From NCBI GenBank assembly GCA_903842595.1, contig CAIMMO010000220.1:1-41707 (forward strand): a DNA stretch of 41,707 bases, in the 5' to 3' direction. Origin of the DNA: an uncultured Alphaproteobacteria bacterium. GTDB lineage: Bacteria; Pseudomonadota; Alphaproteobacteria; Caulobacterales; Hyphomonadaceae. A program made the translations under genes and the position numbers. Below are positions 8,177 through 17,287 of the stretch, one piece after another. The notes beneath the pieces were generated by a model that ran no database searches, had not been told where the DNA came from, and saw nothing but the letters and a program-made list of their open reading frames with translations. How positions within the stretch are numbered: position 1 is the stretch's first letter; every line of letters begins with the position of its first letter.

Positions 8177-8680
8177 ATGTCCCAACTCGATTCCCTCGCA
8201 ATGCCGCATCAGGATGGCGCCATGGATCTCGTCGAGCAGACAGTGCTCGGCGCAGGCTGGGCGTGCGAGCGCACGGAAGAAGGTATCGTGCACTGCGCGT
8301 CGATGACCAAATGGGGCGAGTTCGGTGGCATGTTTGCGTGGCGCGACGAGCCGCCCTCGCTGAATTTCACGCTGACGCTGGACTTGCGCGCGCCGCATGT
8401 GAAGCAGAGCGCGATCTCCGACCTGCTGCGCCGGATCAACGAACGACTGTGGCTCGGCCACTTCGACTACTGGGGCGAGGATGGCGTTGCGGTGTTCCGT
8501 CACACGATTCCCATGCTCGACCGCATTTCCCCCGATCCAGGCGAAGTGGCGGCAATCCTCGCGGCGGCGCTGGATGCGGCCGACCAGTTTCTGCCGGCGT
8601 TCAACTTCGTCGTTTGGGCCGGCAAGTCTCCCGAAGAGGCGGTGAATGCCGTCCTGTTCGAGACCCACGGCGAGGCTTGA
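8177..8680 (+). CDS. YbjN domain-containing protein
   Basis: This 167-residue soluble protein has the YbjN-like layout seen in Alphaproteobacteria: an N-terminal helix, a beta-rich middle (ERTEEGIVHC, LNFTLTLDL) and a C-terminal helix with the PAFNFVVWAGKSPEEA stretch. YbjN in enterobacteria resembles type III secretion chaperones in fold, but the biochemical role is unknown. GGGAGGA precedes the start. The stop is 4 nt before the preferred proC start, and this YbjN-proC pairing recurs in Alphaproteobacteria, so the two are probably co-transcribed. Confidence 0.85.
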   Translation: MSQLDSLAMPHQDGAMDLVEQTVLGAGWACERTEEGIVHCASMTKWGEFGGMFAWRDEPPSLNFTLTLDLRAPHVKQSAISDLLRRINERLWLGHFDYWGEDGVAVFRHTIPMLDRISPDPGEVAAILAAALDAADQFLPAFNFVVWAGKSPEEAVNAVLFETHGEA

Positions 8681-8684
8681 GGCC

Positions 8685-9536
8685 ATGAGCGCGACTTCCG
8701 AATTCGGAAGCGCGCGACTTCTTCACGTTGCACTGATCGGCGCGGGCCGCATGGGATCGGCGATGGCGCGCGGCTGGCTGGGCGATCTGGGCGCGGCCGG
8801 TATCGCGCGGCTGTCGGTTGTGGAGCCGCATCCGGGCGAGGACGTTGTTGCTGCGGCCGACGGTGGGCTGATTGCGCTGAATGATCCGGCGGAGATTGCG
8901 GACATTGTCGTGCTTGCGGTGAAGCCGCAGGGATTTAGCGATGCGGTGGACGCGCTGAAGGCGTGGGTGGGACCGCAGACGTTGGTTGTGTCGATCATGG
9001 CTGGCGTGACGATCGCGCGGATCGCTATGGTGCTGGGATCGTCCAAGGTCGCGCGGGCTATGCCAAATACGCCGGGTGCGATCGGCATGGGCGCGACTGG
9101 GTATACGTTGTCGGATGCTTGTGGTGACGATGAGGCGATTGCGACGGCGCGGCTGCTCGAGCCACTCGGGCTTGTGGTTGGGCCGCTGAAGGAAGTGCAG
9201 ATGGATGCGGTGACGGCCGTGTCTGGGTCGGGTCCTGCGTATGTGTTTCTCCTGGTCGAGGCGCTTGGCGCCGCTGGGCGATCAGCTGGGCTTGATGAGG
9301 CGACCGCGATTGCGCTGGCGCGCGAGACGGTAATCGGCGCGGGCGCGCTGCTCAGCGATTTCGCGGAATCGCCTGCGGAATTGCGCAAGCAGGTGACGTC
9401 GCCGGGTGGGACGACGGCTGCGGCGCTTGGTGTGCTGATGGGTGAGGGCGGGATGCCGGACCTGATGACGCGCGCGGTAGATGCTGCTGTGAAACGTGGG
9501 GCGGAGTTGGCGCAAGAGGCGGAGAAGAAGGGGTAG
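8685..9536 (+). CDS. proC: pyrroline-5-carboxylate reductase
   Basis: It catalyses the last step of proline synthesis, reducing pyrroline-5-carboxylate with NAD(P)H. I chose the ATG at 8685 (GAGG just upstream, 283 residues) over the longer frame from 8646 because the latter would overlap the YbjN gene and adds 13 atypical residues. A Rossmann motif LIGAGRMG is near residues 17-24. The P5CR signature region has VSGSGPAYVF and the dimer segment TSPGGTTAAAL. Codon use becomes noticeably T/G-rich at third positions in the middle of the gene, but the reading frame is intact. It converges on the histidine kinase gene. Confidence 0.95.
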   Translation: MSATSEFGSARLLHVALIGAGRMGSAMARGWLGDLGAAGIARLSVVEPHPGEDVVAAADGGLIALNDPAEIADIVVLAVKPQGFSDAVDALKAWVGPQTLVVSIMAGVTIARIAMVLGSSKVARAMPNTPGAIGMGATGYTLSDACGDDEAIATARLLEPLGLVVGPLKEVQMDAVTAVSGSGPAYVFLLVEALGAAGRSAGLDEATAIALARETVIGAGALLSDFAESPAELRKQVTSPGGTTAAALGVLMGEGGMPDLMTRAVDAAVKRGAELAQEAEKKG

Positions 9537-9556
9537 GGGGGTGCTCCCCCCCCCCC
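9536..9556. terminator. G6/C11 hairpin between convergent genes
   Basis: Six G (9536-9541), TGCT, then eleven C (9546-9556) can form a 6-bp GC hairpin overlapping the proC stop codon. It lies between proC and the convergent envZ-like gene and may act as a bidirectional terminator, though it lacks a T-tract. The C11 run is also a likely site of sequencing error or slippage. Confidence 0.4.
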
Positions 9557-9600
9557 GCTGCTTTGTGGCGATGGCAGGGCGAGCGCCTGCGGTCCAGAGC

Positions 9601-10929
9601 TCAGTCTTCCTCCTCGCCAAGCCCCTTCGGCCGCTCGGCATCGAGTGGCAACCGTATCGTGGCTCTGAGGCCTCCCATCTCTGATTCTCCAAGCGTGACA
9701 TCACCACCGTGGGCTCTTGCGGTATCTCTGGCGATAGTGAGACCGAGGCCGACGCCTGAGACGTTCTGGTTGCGCGAGGCGTCGAGGCGGCTGAAGGGAC
9801 GGAAGGCGTCTTCGAAATTCTCCTGCGGAATTCCGGGACCGTCGTCTTCGACGACAATCGCCGCTTCATTGGCAGTGGCGGAGACGGTGACGCGGACATG
9901 CTTGCCGTAGTCGGCGGCGTTGTTGGCAAGGTTGGAGATCGCGCGCTTCAGGGCGAGCGGGCGAAGTCGCATCGGGACCGGTGTTGCCGTCAGTTCGAGC
10001 TGTGAGCGCGCGGCAGCGGCGGCGACCGCTTCGCGCGTGACGCTCGCTAGGTCGGACTGCAGAGGCTGCTCGCCTTCCTCGCCGCGGGCGAAGGCGAGAT
10101 AGCCGTCGAGCATGCGCTCCATCTCGAGAATATCGTTCTTTGCTGGAGCTGTGTCGAAGTCGTTCGGCGCGAGTGCCAGTTCGAGCTTGAGGCGTGACAG
10201 CGGCGTGCGGAGATCGTGGCTCACGCCAGCGAGCATAGCGGTGCGCTGATCGGCGTAGCGGCGGATTCGGTTGCGCATGCGGAGCAAGGAGCGCGCGGCC
10301 TTTCGCACCTCGATTGCGCCGGAGGGTTTGAAGTTTGGCACGTCCTCGCCACGGCCGAATGCGTCAGCGGCCCAGGACAGTTGCAGGATGGATCGGACCT
10401 GGTTGCGAAGGAAGAGGTAGGAGGTCAGCAGCAGCAGAACGCTGAACGCGACAGTCCAGACGATGAAGATGTGCGCGGTGATTATAATCACGCGCTTGCG
10501 GTCCATGCGTGCCTCATACATGCCGCGTGGGCCAATGATGCGGATGGTGAGCAGGTCGTCGGGCAGGTAGCGGAAAAGCCAAGGCTGATCGCCAAAGCGG
10601 ATGCGCATTTCGTCACGAAGCTGGTCGCAGCATTCATTGCCGGGTGGCGGGGTCAGCTCCTTCACGTCCGGCGTAAAGGAGAGCGACATCAGGCCCGAAG
10701 CAGAGATTGATCGCGCCATGTCGTCGAACTGATCCGGATGTTCCTCGTGATGGTCAATGACGAAGGCCAGCTCCTCCGCGACCGCGCGAGACAGCTTTGC
10801 ATTCACCTGCTCGACGTGGGTGTAGAAAAAGAACAGCGTCATCGACACGACAAAGACAATCATCGGAACGATGAGGATCAGGATGTTGCGGGCGTTGTAG
10901 CCGCGCGGGGTATAGTCGCGCAGGCGCAT
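9601..10929 (-). CDS. EnvZ-type sensor histidine kinase
   Basis: This 442-residue inner-membrane kinase has TM1 at about 15-37 and a periplasmic sensor region of roughly 110 residues. TM2 is at about 147-174 and a HAMP domain follows. The H-box LAGVSHDLRTPL contains the phospho-acceptor His238. The N-box (NLANNAADYG) and the G-boxes VEDDGPGIP and GVGLGLTIA complete the ATPase domain. It starts 1 nt after the response regulator gene, its obvious partner. In Alphaproteobacteria such EnvZ/OmpR pairs respond to envelope or osmotic signals, but the signal here is unknown. A Cys-Cys pair in the sensor part (100-101) is notable. Confidence 0.93.
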   Translation of the reverse strand: MRLRDYTPRGYNARNILILIVPMIVFVVSMTLFFFYTHVEQVNAKLSRAVAEELAFVIDHHEEHPDQFDDMARSISASGLMSLSFTPDVKELTPPPGNECCDQLRDEMRIRFGDQPWLFRYLPDDLLTIRIIGPRGMYEARMDRKRVIIITAHIFIVWTVAFSVLLLLTSYLFLRNQVRSILQLSWAADAFGRGEDVPNFKPSGAIEVRKAARSLLRMRNRIRRYADQRTAMLAGVSHDLRTPLSRLKLELALAPNDFDTAPAKNDILEMERMLDGYLAFARGEEGEQPLQSDLASVTREAVAAAAARSQLELTATPVPMRLRPLALKRAISNLANNAADYGKHVRVTVSATANEAAIVVEDDGPGIPQENFEDAFRPFSRLDASRNQNVSGVGLGLTIARDTARAHGGDVTLGESEMGGLRATIRLPLDAERPKGLGEEED

Positions 10930-10930
10930 T

Positions 10931-11611
10931 CTATTCCCCGGTCAACCGATAGCCCACGCCGCGCACGGTCTGCAGGTGTACGGGTTCGCGCGGGTCGCGT
11001 TCGATCTTGCGGCGGAGGCGGGTCACCTGGACGTCCACCGAGCGCTCGACGCCGGCGGCGGTGAGCATGGCCAGGTCGTGGCGCGAGATCGCGGCGCCGG
11101 CGCGCTGGGCCAGGATGGATAGCAGTTGGGTTTCACTTTCGGTGAGACGCACGATGCGGCCGTCCTTGCGGAGTTCGCCCTTTGCGACGTGGAAGACCAT
11201 GCCGGAGAGTTTGATCTCCTCGGCCGGCGCTTCAGGTACGGCGCGCTTCAGGATGGACGCGATGCGGAGGACGAGTTCTTCAGGTTCGAACGGCTTGGAG
11301 AGGTAGTCATCGGCGCCGATCTTGAGGCCTTCGATACGTTCGGCCGGCAGGCCGCGGGCGGTCAGGAGAATGATGGGCGTATCCTGCTTCTTGTCGCGCA
11401 CGCTCTTGAGCAGGGACAGGCCGTCCTCGCCGGGCATCATGACGTCGAGGATGACAAGATCGAAACTCATTGTGGCCATAAGCTTGCGGGCGCTGGCGGC
11501 GTCCTTGGCGGCGGTGACGTCATGTCCCTCGCGCGTGAGAAAGCGCTTGAGCAGTTCGCGCAGGCGGTCATCGTCGTCGACGGCGAGGATGTGGGCGTGG
11601 CGCTGGCTCAC
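10931..11611 (-). CDS. OmpR-family response regulator
   Basis: This 226-residue protein has an N-terminal receiver domain with the acidic pocket DDDD (12-15), phospho-acceptor Asp56 (VILDVMMPG) and the conserved Lys in DDYLSKPFEP. A C-terminal winged-helix DNA-binding domain ends in VQVTRLRRKIE and TVRGVGYRL. It is the partner of the adjacent histidine kinase. Its start overlaps the end of marR by 4 nt, so marR, regulator and kinase probably form one operon. Target genes cannot be deduced from the window. Confidence 0.95.
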   Translation of the reverse strand: MSQRHAHILAVDDDDRLRELLKRFLTREGHDVTAAKDAASARKLMATMSFDLVILDVMMPGEDGLSLLKSVRDKKQDTPIILLTARGLPAERIEGLKIGADDYLSKPFEPEELVLRIASILKRAVPEAPAEEIKLSGMVFHVAKGELRKDGRIVRLTESETQLLSILAQRAGAAISRHDLAMLTAAGVERSVDVQVTRLRRKIERDPREPVHLQTVRGVGYRLTGE

Positions 11612-12120
11612 GGCTCGCTCCTGGCGCGCGCGACATCGGACAGGACTCGGCGTGCGCCGGTGACGGCATCGGGTCCGGCGGAGAGGAAAGCCTGCCGGAG
11701 GGCGGCGCGGCGACGTTCGGTCGCGTCCTTTGCGAAGGTGAAGCCGGTGGGTGTGAGGGTGACGAGGCGCCGGCGGCGGTCGGCAGGGTCGGTCTCGCGT
11801 GTCACGAAGCCGCGGGCTTCGAGCTGGTTCAGGTTTCGGGCAAGCGATTGCTTCGGGGCTGCGAGCCGCGCCCGGAGATCGCCAACATCCATAGGGCCAA
11901 GGTCGAAGACTTCCTGCAACACATCCATTTCAGGGGCGGAGATGCTGACAGCAGCGCCGGCGGATTCTGCCAGCTGGGCAAGACGCCGCGCGGCGGCACG
12001 TATCAGAGCTGCGCCTTCGTTCAGGTCCTGGTCGCGCAGGTAGAGGCGTCCGTCGCCACCGGAAGTGGAGGACGGGGACGCTGGGGGCGGAGGCAGGGTT
12101 CGGTTGACAGGCATGGCCAC
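11608..12120 (-). CDS. MarR-family transcriptional regulator
   Basis: This 170-residue protein has a disordered Pro/Ser-rich N-terminus (about 30 residues) and then a winged helix-turn-helix. The recognition helix region reads APKQSLARNLNQLEARGFVTR, and the wing has TDPADRRRRLVTLT, a typical MarR wing. It heads the marR-ompR-envZ operon and is divergent from ilvE across 74 nt, where it may repress itself or ilvE. The ligand is unknown. Confidence 0.88.
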   Translation of the reverse strand: MAMPVNRTLPPPPASPSSTSGGDGRLYLRDQDLNEGAALIRAAARRLAQLAESAGAAVSISAPEMDVLQEVFDLGPMDVGDLRARLAAPKQSLARNLNQLEARGFVTRETDPADRRRRLVTLTPTGFTFAKDATERRRAALRQAFLSAGPDAVTGARRVLSDVARARSEP

Positions 12121-12194
12121 GACCGGACAATGGAAGAGCAGGACGCGAAACTCAAGCTAAACCCAATAAAGCGCGTCTTCCGAGGACGATAGAC

Positions 12195-13115
12195 ATGGCT
12201 GCCCCTTCCGCGACCTTTGTGCCCTATGACGACCGTGACGGCTGGATCTGGCTGGACGGCGTGATGACGCCCTGGAGGGACGCCAAGATCCACGTCCTGA
12301 CACATAGCCTGCACTATGGCTCCTGCGTGTTTGAGGGGGAGCGCGCGTACGAGGGCAAGGTATTCCGGTCGACTGACCATTCCAGACGCCTCCACAAGTC
12401 GGCGGAGCTGGTGGGCTACAGATGCCCGGTGCCGGTGGCCGAGCTGGATGCGATCAAGCTCGAGGTGATGGCCCGGAACGGGCTGGAGGATTGCTATATC
12501 CGGGCATTCTCCTGGCGCGGCTCCGAGATGATGGGCGTTTCGGCCCAGCAGGCGTCGATCCGGACCTGCGTGGCGGTCTGGCACTGGGGCAACTACTTCG
12601 CGGACAAGAACAAGGGCATCCGGGTGACGATGTCCGACTGGCGCCGTCCTGCGCCAGACACCATCCCATCGGCGGCGAAAGCGGCCGGCCTGTACATGAT
12701 CTGCACGATGTCGAAGCACAAGGCGGAGGCGGAAGGGTTCTCCGATGCGCTGATGCTCGACTATCGCGGCTATGTGGCGGAACTGACGGGGGCGAACGTG
12801 TTCCTGATCCGCGACGGCGCAATCCACACGCCGACGCCGGACTGCTTCCTCAACGGGCTGACGCGTCAAACGGTGATCGAGCTGGCGCGTGCGCGGGGCT
12901 TCGAGGTGATCGAACGGCATATCACGCCGGACGAACTGTCGAGCTTCTCGGAATGCTTCATCACGGGGTCGGCGGCAGAAGTAACGCCGGTGGCCGAGAT
13001 GGCCGGGCATCACTACACGCCAGGCAACATCACCGGCACGCTGGCGGACGATTACGCGCTGCTCGTGCGCGGGAAGATCTCGCTGGAGCAGATCCGGGCG
13101 CGGGCTGCTGAATAG
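12195..13115 (+). CDS. ilvE: branched-chain amino acid aminotransferase
   Basis: This PLP enzyme interconverts leucine, isoleucine and valine with their 2-oxo acids using glutamate/2-oxoglutarate. At 306 residues it is of normal length for class IV aminotransferases. It has the HYGSCVFEG start-side motif (40-48), the Schiff-base Lys162 (PSAAKAAG) and the conserved Glu196 with the TGANVFLIRDG strand. It is divergent from marR and ends 3 nt from the convergent GH130 gene. The D-amino-acid or 4-amino-4-deoxychorismate lyase branches are less likely given length and motifs. Confidence 0.94.
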   Translation: MAAPSATFVPYDDRDGWIWLDGVMTPWRDAKIHVLTHSLHYGSCVFEGERAYEGKVFRSTDHSRRLHKSAELVGYRCPVPVAELDAIKLEVMARNGLEDCYIRAFSWRGSEMMGVSAQQASIRTCVAVWHWGNYFADKNKGIRVTMSDWRRPAPDTIPSAAKAAGLYMICTMSKHKAEAEGFSDALMLDYRGYVAELTGANVFLIRDGAIHTPTPDCFLNGLTRQTVIELARARGFEVIERHITPDELSSFSECFITGSAAEVTPVAEMAGHHYTPGNITGTLADDYALLVRGKISLEQIRARAAE

Positions 13116-13118
13116 TGG

Positions 13119-14420
13119 CTACCGCAAAGACGCGATCAGATCCTTCGACTTGATTGTGACGAACTTCACGCTCGAGTCTGCAATCGCATACGGGATCAGA
13201 AGCGAGTCGCCGACCCTCATGCCACCGCAGCTGTAGACGACGTTCGGCACGTATCCTTCGCGCGACTCGTTGATCGGGGCAAGGAAGGGCTTGTCAGAGC
13301 GCGCGAGGACTTTTGCCGGGTCATGTCTGTCAAGCAATGCAGCGCCGATGGCATACTGACGCATGGCGCCGACGCCATGGGTGAGCAGCAGCCAGCCTTC
13401 GTCGAGTTCGATCGGCGAGCCGCAATTGCCGAGCTGGACAAGCTCCCACGGATACTTGGGCGCCATGATCATACGGCCATCGTTCCAGTCGAAGCGGTCG
13501 TGGCTTTCGAGATAGAAAAGGGACTCTGAATCCAGTCGGCCGATGGCGGCGTACTTGCCGTTGATGCGACGCGGGAACAGTGCGAGGCCCTTGTGCTTTG
13601 CGGCGGCGCCGCGCATCGGCGTGAGATCGAACGACGAGAAGCGGTCCGTCGTCATCATCTCACAGCTTACTTCGCGGCCCGAGTACGCTGTGTATGTGCC
13701 GTAATAGGGTTGGCTGCCGTCTTCTTCCGTGAAGCGGACGAGGCGGAGATCCTCGAGGCCATTTGCCTGCGCGGGCGTAATCGGGAAGATGACGTTGCCT
13801 GAGAGCGGTGCAGACTCGTGGCGCCGCACCGTGACAGGGCCACCCTGACCGGAGTGTGGGTCCGCAGTTGCGGCGATGGCGAATTGCGGCTCGGGCCAGA
13901 GCGAGAAGTGGCCGCTGTCCGACGCGACGCCTTCGCGGAAGGAGATGGACGAGATGTGGCCTTCTCCGACCGTCCGCAGCGACATCACGAACTTGACCGA
14001 ACCGTTGTGACAGCCACTCTGGTCGGGGTGGGGCACCATCGAAGGGTTCATGATAGCGGCTGCTGCGTAGGAATACTCGTGGCTGAAGTACGCGCCGATG
14101 AGTTTTGCAGAGTCCCCGTCCACGCTCTTCAGATCGCCCAGCAAGTGACGCATCTGTTCGAAACGTTCCATGAAGATGGCGTGGGTCTGCCAGTGCCGGC
14201 CGAAAAAGTCTGCGTCGACGTGTTCGAGCTGTTCGCGAACTTCGGGCGCGGACATTTCCATCACGGCGCGCGCGATGCGCTCGGCGCGCGTGACCACCCC
14301 GTACGCGGTGCTGCGGGGGTTAGAGATGATCACGAAAGGACGCAGCACGACACGTGAGGGATCAGCGGCCAACCATAAATCATGGTGGTGCATGTCAACG
14401 TGCGTGCAGCCGTCCTTCAT
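13119..14420 (-). CDS. glycoside hydrolase family 130 protein (mannoside phosphorylase-like)
   Basis: This 433-residue protein has the five-bladed propeller layout of GH130. Family-like segments are GLEDLRLVRF (with the catalytic-type Asp), the WELVQLGNCGSPIELDEGWLLLTHGVG block that binds phosphate and sugar, and the late region EGYVPNVVYSCG. GH130 enzymes phosphorolyse or hydrolyse beta-linked mannosides. The long form with about 130 extra N-terminal residues is usually found beside a GT4 glycosyltransferase, as here (11-nt gap). No signal peptide is visible, so it should be cytoplasmic. Whether it is a phosphorylase or a mannosidase, and its substrate, are not readable from sequence. Confidence 0.85.
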   Translation of the reverse strand: MKDGCTHVDMHHHDLWLAADPSRVVLRPFVIISNPRSTAYGVVTRAERIARAVMEMSAPEVREQLEHVDADFFGRHWQTHAIFMERFEQMRHLLGDLKSVDGDSAKLIGAYFSHEYSYAAAAIMNPSMVPHPDQSGCHNGSVKFVMSLRTVGEGHISSISFREGVASDSGHFSLWPEPQFAIAATADPHSGQGGPVTVRRHESAPLSGNVIFPITPAQANGLEDLRLVRFTEEDGSQPYYGTYTAYSGREVSCEMMTTDRFSSFDLTPMRGAAAKHKGLALFPRRINGKYAAIGRLDSESLFYLESHDRFDWNDGRMIMAPKYPWELVQLGNCGSPIELDEGWLLLTHGVGAMRQYAIGAALLDRHDPAKVLARSDKPFLAPINESREGYVPNVVYSCGGMRVGDSLLIPYAIADSSVKFVTIKSKDLIASLR

Positions 14421-14431
14421 TGATCACCGAG

Positions 14432-16729
14432 CTAGGCTGACTTCGCCGGTAGCCGGAGCATTAGCTCTCGGATGGCCAAAGCCGCAAGTTGATAGCTGAG
14501 GATTGACTCAGCGCCATGGTTCTCGTTGAGGCCGGATTGCGTAAGTCCGTCGTGGCAGATCCCTTCCTCAGGACGGGCAAGCGAAAGGGCGTGAACATTG
14601 TCGCCGCCGAACCAGCAGAAGACCTGGCGTGCGACTATGGCGTGGCGGCTATCGCCGGTGGCTTGCCACGCGGCGAGGCACGCGTCGATGGTCGCGAGCG
14701 CCTCGATCGGCTGCTGGTCGAACATCGCGTGGTCGGCGCCGGGGTCGAAGCCGCTGGTCGCAACCGGCGCGAAGCAGCCATCCGGCGCGGTCTGGACCTG
14801 CATCAGACGTTCGAGCATGTCGAGGCCGACACTGATCATGTCGGGTTCCTGCAGAATGTCACCCGCGCGGATCAACGCGCCCGGCAGGTGGGCGTTGTCA
14901 TAGGACAGTAACTGCTCGAACCACTGGTGACCGTCGTTTTTTCCGGAAAATGCAGCAGTGTAGAGTTGTTCTGCCGGCGCCCGCATGCGGTCGCGCGCTT
15001 CGTCTTCCGAGATGATCGATCCGCTGGCTTGCGCCAGTGCGCGGATGATCAGCGCCTGCGCTCGAAGGGAGACCCATTCGCCGGTGTGGCTCAGCACCTG
15101 ATGTGCAAGAGCAGTTGCCCAGTTGCGAATGCCTTCAGGCGCGGCGCGGGTAGCCGTGACGCACAGCGCTTCCAGCGCGCGTGCGCAGCAATCATCCGAG
15201 CCGCCGTCGTCCAGCCACTGGCGATCGAAGCTCATGAAGTTTCGGAAGCGGCCGTTTTCGGGAATCCATGCGTGTGCGAGGAAGGCCGATGTCGATACGA
15301 GCAGCTTGCTCGCCGCCGCATCCAGCCGGGTCTCGACTGACAGGCGGGCAAGCAGCATTAGCGCCCGAGCGTTGTCATCAGTGCAGTAGCCGTGGCGGCG
15401 ATCGGGCACGCCGAACTGAGAATGTTGCGCAACGCCGCAGTCATCAGCCATCTGCAGCAGGCCATCGAGGCGCGGCCGGGCAAGAGCGCAGAAGCGGTTT
15501 TCGCGACGGCGCTGGTGTTCGGTACGGCCAATCGCTGCGAGGTCGACGATCGACTTCGCGACCTTGCGCCAGCGCGACGGCTCGCCCGTGCGATAGGCGC
15601 GTCGCGCGATAGCCTCACGGCGGGAATCATCTTCGAGAAGCGCGCAGATCTCGCGTGCGAAAGCCTTGTCGTCACCGAAAGGGCAAAGTACGCCGACGCC
15701 ATCTGCGAGGAGTTCGCGCGCATGCCAGTACGGAGTGGACACGACCGGTTTGCCAAGCGCGACAGCATAGCTGAGCGTGCCGGAGGTGATCTGGGCTTCG
15801 GTGAGATATGGCGTGGCGTAGAGGTCGGCCGCCTGCAGCAAGTCGACAAGTTCGTCGTCATCGACGAAGCGGTTGATGAAGCGCAGATTGTCCGCAACCC
15901 CTAACGAGCTGGCGAGATCGACAAGACTCTGGCGATAGATTTCGCCCTCGCGCGCAACCAGGTGGGGGTGTGTTGCGCCGACGATCAGGTAGACTGTCTC
16001 GGGCACGCGTGCGACAACGGCAGGCAACGCACGGATGATGGTCTCGAGGCCCTTGTTGGGCGACAGCAGACCGAAACTCATGATCACCTTGTGACCTGCA
16101 AGGGCCAGCGGGCCCTTGAACAGCGCGGTCGCGGCGAATGGGCGTTCTGGCGCGCCGTGGGGCACCACATGAACCTTGGTTGGGCCGACCTTGTGGACCC
16201 GCTCAAGGATATCCGCACCCAGCTCGGTCATCACGATCACGGCGTTTGAGATACGGATGATCTCGTCCATGACGCGCTTCTGGCCCGGCGAGGGGCGCTC
16301 GAGCACGGTATGAAGCGTGGTGATGAGCGGCATGCGCAGGCGCCGGATCAGGCGCAGGATGTGCGCTCCGTCATCGCCTCCGAAGATGCCGAACTCGTGC
16401 TGAAGGAACACGACTTCGACGCCAGTGCGGTTCAGTTCGTCGGCGAGACGGTCGTACGCGACCGGGTCATCGTGGTGAAGGACGTCACTTACTTCGTCTG
16501 GATATTCATGCGTATGCGAGCCGTCTTCCATAACGGCCAGGCGCCATTTGGCGCGCGGAAGTTCGTTGCGCAGGCTTGCGAAGGTGTCGCGCGTGAACGT
16601 CGCGATCCCGCAGCGACGTGGCGGGAAGTTCCCGATCATTGCCGCGCTGCGGATATCCTGACGAATACTGGATTTGGCCTCGACCGGTCGGAGCGCGTGT
16701 ACAATCGCAGTCGAGGAATCAAATCCCAT
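14432..16729 (-). CDS. GT4-family glycosyltransferase with large C-terminal domain
   Basis: This 765-residue protein has an N-terminal GT-B glycosyltransferase (about 30-400). Key segments are NFPPRRCGIATFTRD, LQHEFGIFGG, SFGLLSPNKG and the donor-site region EAQITSGTLSYAVALGKPVVSTPYW. Residues about 415-760 form an alpha-rich domain with repeated Trp/His motifs (CTDDNARALMLLARL, DRQWLDDGGSDDC, WFEQLLSYDNAHLPGALI) that resemble alpha/alpha-barrel glycosidases. It is followed by the GH130 gene and probably makes or remodels the same mannose-type glycan. A GDP-mannose donor is inference. No membrane segment is obvious. Confidence 0.87.
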   Translation of the reverse strand: MGFDSSTAIVHALRPVEAKSSIRQDIRSAAMIGNFPPRRCGIATFTRDTFASLRNELPRAKWRLAVMEDGSHTHEYPDEVSDVLHHDDPVAYDRLADELNRTGVEVVFLQHEFGIFGGDDGAHILRLIRRLRMPLITTLHTVLERPSPGQKRVMDEIIRISNAVIVMTELGADILERVHKVGPTKVHVVPHGAPERPFAATALFKGPLALAGHKVIMSFGLLSPNKGLETIIRALPAVVARVPETVYLIVGATHPHLVAREGEIYRQSLVDLASSLGVADNLRFINRFVDDDELVDLLQAADLYATPYLTEAQITSGTLSYAVALGKPVVSTPYWHARELLADGVGVLCPFGDDKAFAREICALLEDDSRREAIARRAYRTGEPSRWRKVAKSIVDLAAIGRTEHQRRRENRFCALARPRLDGLLQMADDCGVAQHSQFGVPDRRHGYCTDDNARALMLLARLSVETRLDAAASKLLVSTSAFLAHAWIPENGRFRNFMSFDRQWLDDGGSDDCCARALEALCVTATRAAPEGIRNWATALAHQVLSHTGEWVSLRAQALIIRALAQASGSIISEDEARDRMRAPAEQLYTAAFSGKNDGHQWFEQLLSYDNAHLPGALIRAGDILQEPDMISVGLDMLERLMQVQTAPDGCFAPVATSGFDPGADHAMFDQQPIEALATIDACLAAWQATGDSRHAIVARQVFCWFGGDNVHALSLARPEEGICHDGLTQSGLNENHGAESILSYQLAALAIRELMLRLPAKSA

Positions 16730-16852
16730 GTGCGCTATTCCTGTGACTCTGGAGGTCCCAGGCGTTCAACGCTCGCAGTTGCAGCGGGTTCCCGCTGCGC
16801 TCGCGCGCGGTGAACCCAAGCTGCCGGGCCTAACTCCGGTTATGTAAGGTCG

Positions 16853-17287
16853 CTAGAGGGCCGCCGCAATGCGAGCAGCCTGCTCCCGCAAGACTGCCGC
16901 ATCCGCTGGCTTGCCGCCGTGATGGGGTTGAAGCGGAAGGTTCGCATAGCGGGGGATAACATGGACATGCAGGTGAAAAACTGTCTGGCCCGCAGGGGCG
17001 CCATTGAACTGGGTAACGATAACGCCGTCACATGACAGCGCCTTGATCACCGCGCGGGTCAGTTTCTGGACGGCCGTGAAGCAGACGCCGATCTTCTCCG
17101 TCGGGAAGTCAGTGAGATTGCGGGACGTGACGTTCTTGGGGATCAAAAGGCAATGGCCCTGGCTCTGGGGGAAGATGTCCATGAAGGCGAGGACGTCGTC
17201 GTCCTCGAAAACCTTGATGCATGGCGCTTCGCCGCGCAGGATTTTCGCGAAGATGTTTGCGCTGTCGTAGGTTCCTTCGAGGCTCAT
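16853..17287 (-). CDS. HIT-family (histidine triad) protein
   Basis: This 144-residue protein of the HIT branch has the catalytic triad HLHVHVIP at 105-112 (His105, His107, His109) and the nucleotide-binding start IFAKILRGE at 12-20. HIT enzymes hydrolyse nucleotide phosphoramidates or dinucleoside polyphosphates. The exact substrate is not set by sequence. Its start overlaps the stop of the upstream FemAB-like gene by 1 nt, so the two are translationally coupled. Confidence 0.93.
   Translation of the reverse strand: MSLEGTYDSANIFAKILRGEAPCIKVFEDDDVLAFMDIFPQSQGHCLLIPKNVTSRNLTDFPTEKIGVCFTAVQKLTRAVIKALSCDGVIVTQFNGAPAGQTVFHLHVHVIPRYANLPLQPHHGGKPADAAVLREQAARIAAAL

Noticed and set aside
12021..13013. 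330-codon minus-strand frame over ilvE
   Set aside because: Antisense to ilvE with its PLP lysine and normal length; no start signal.
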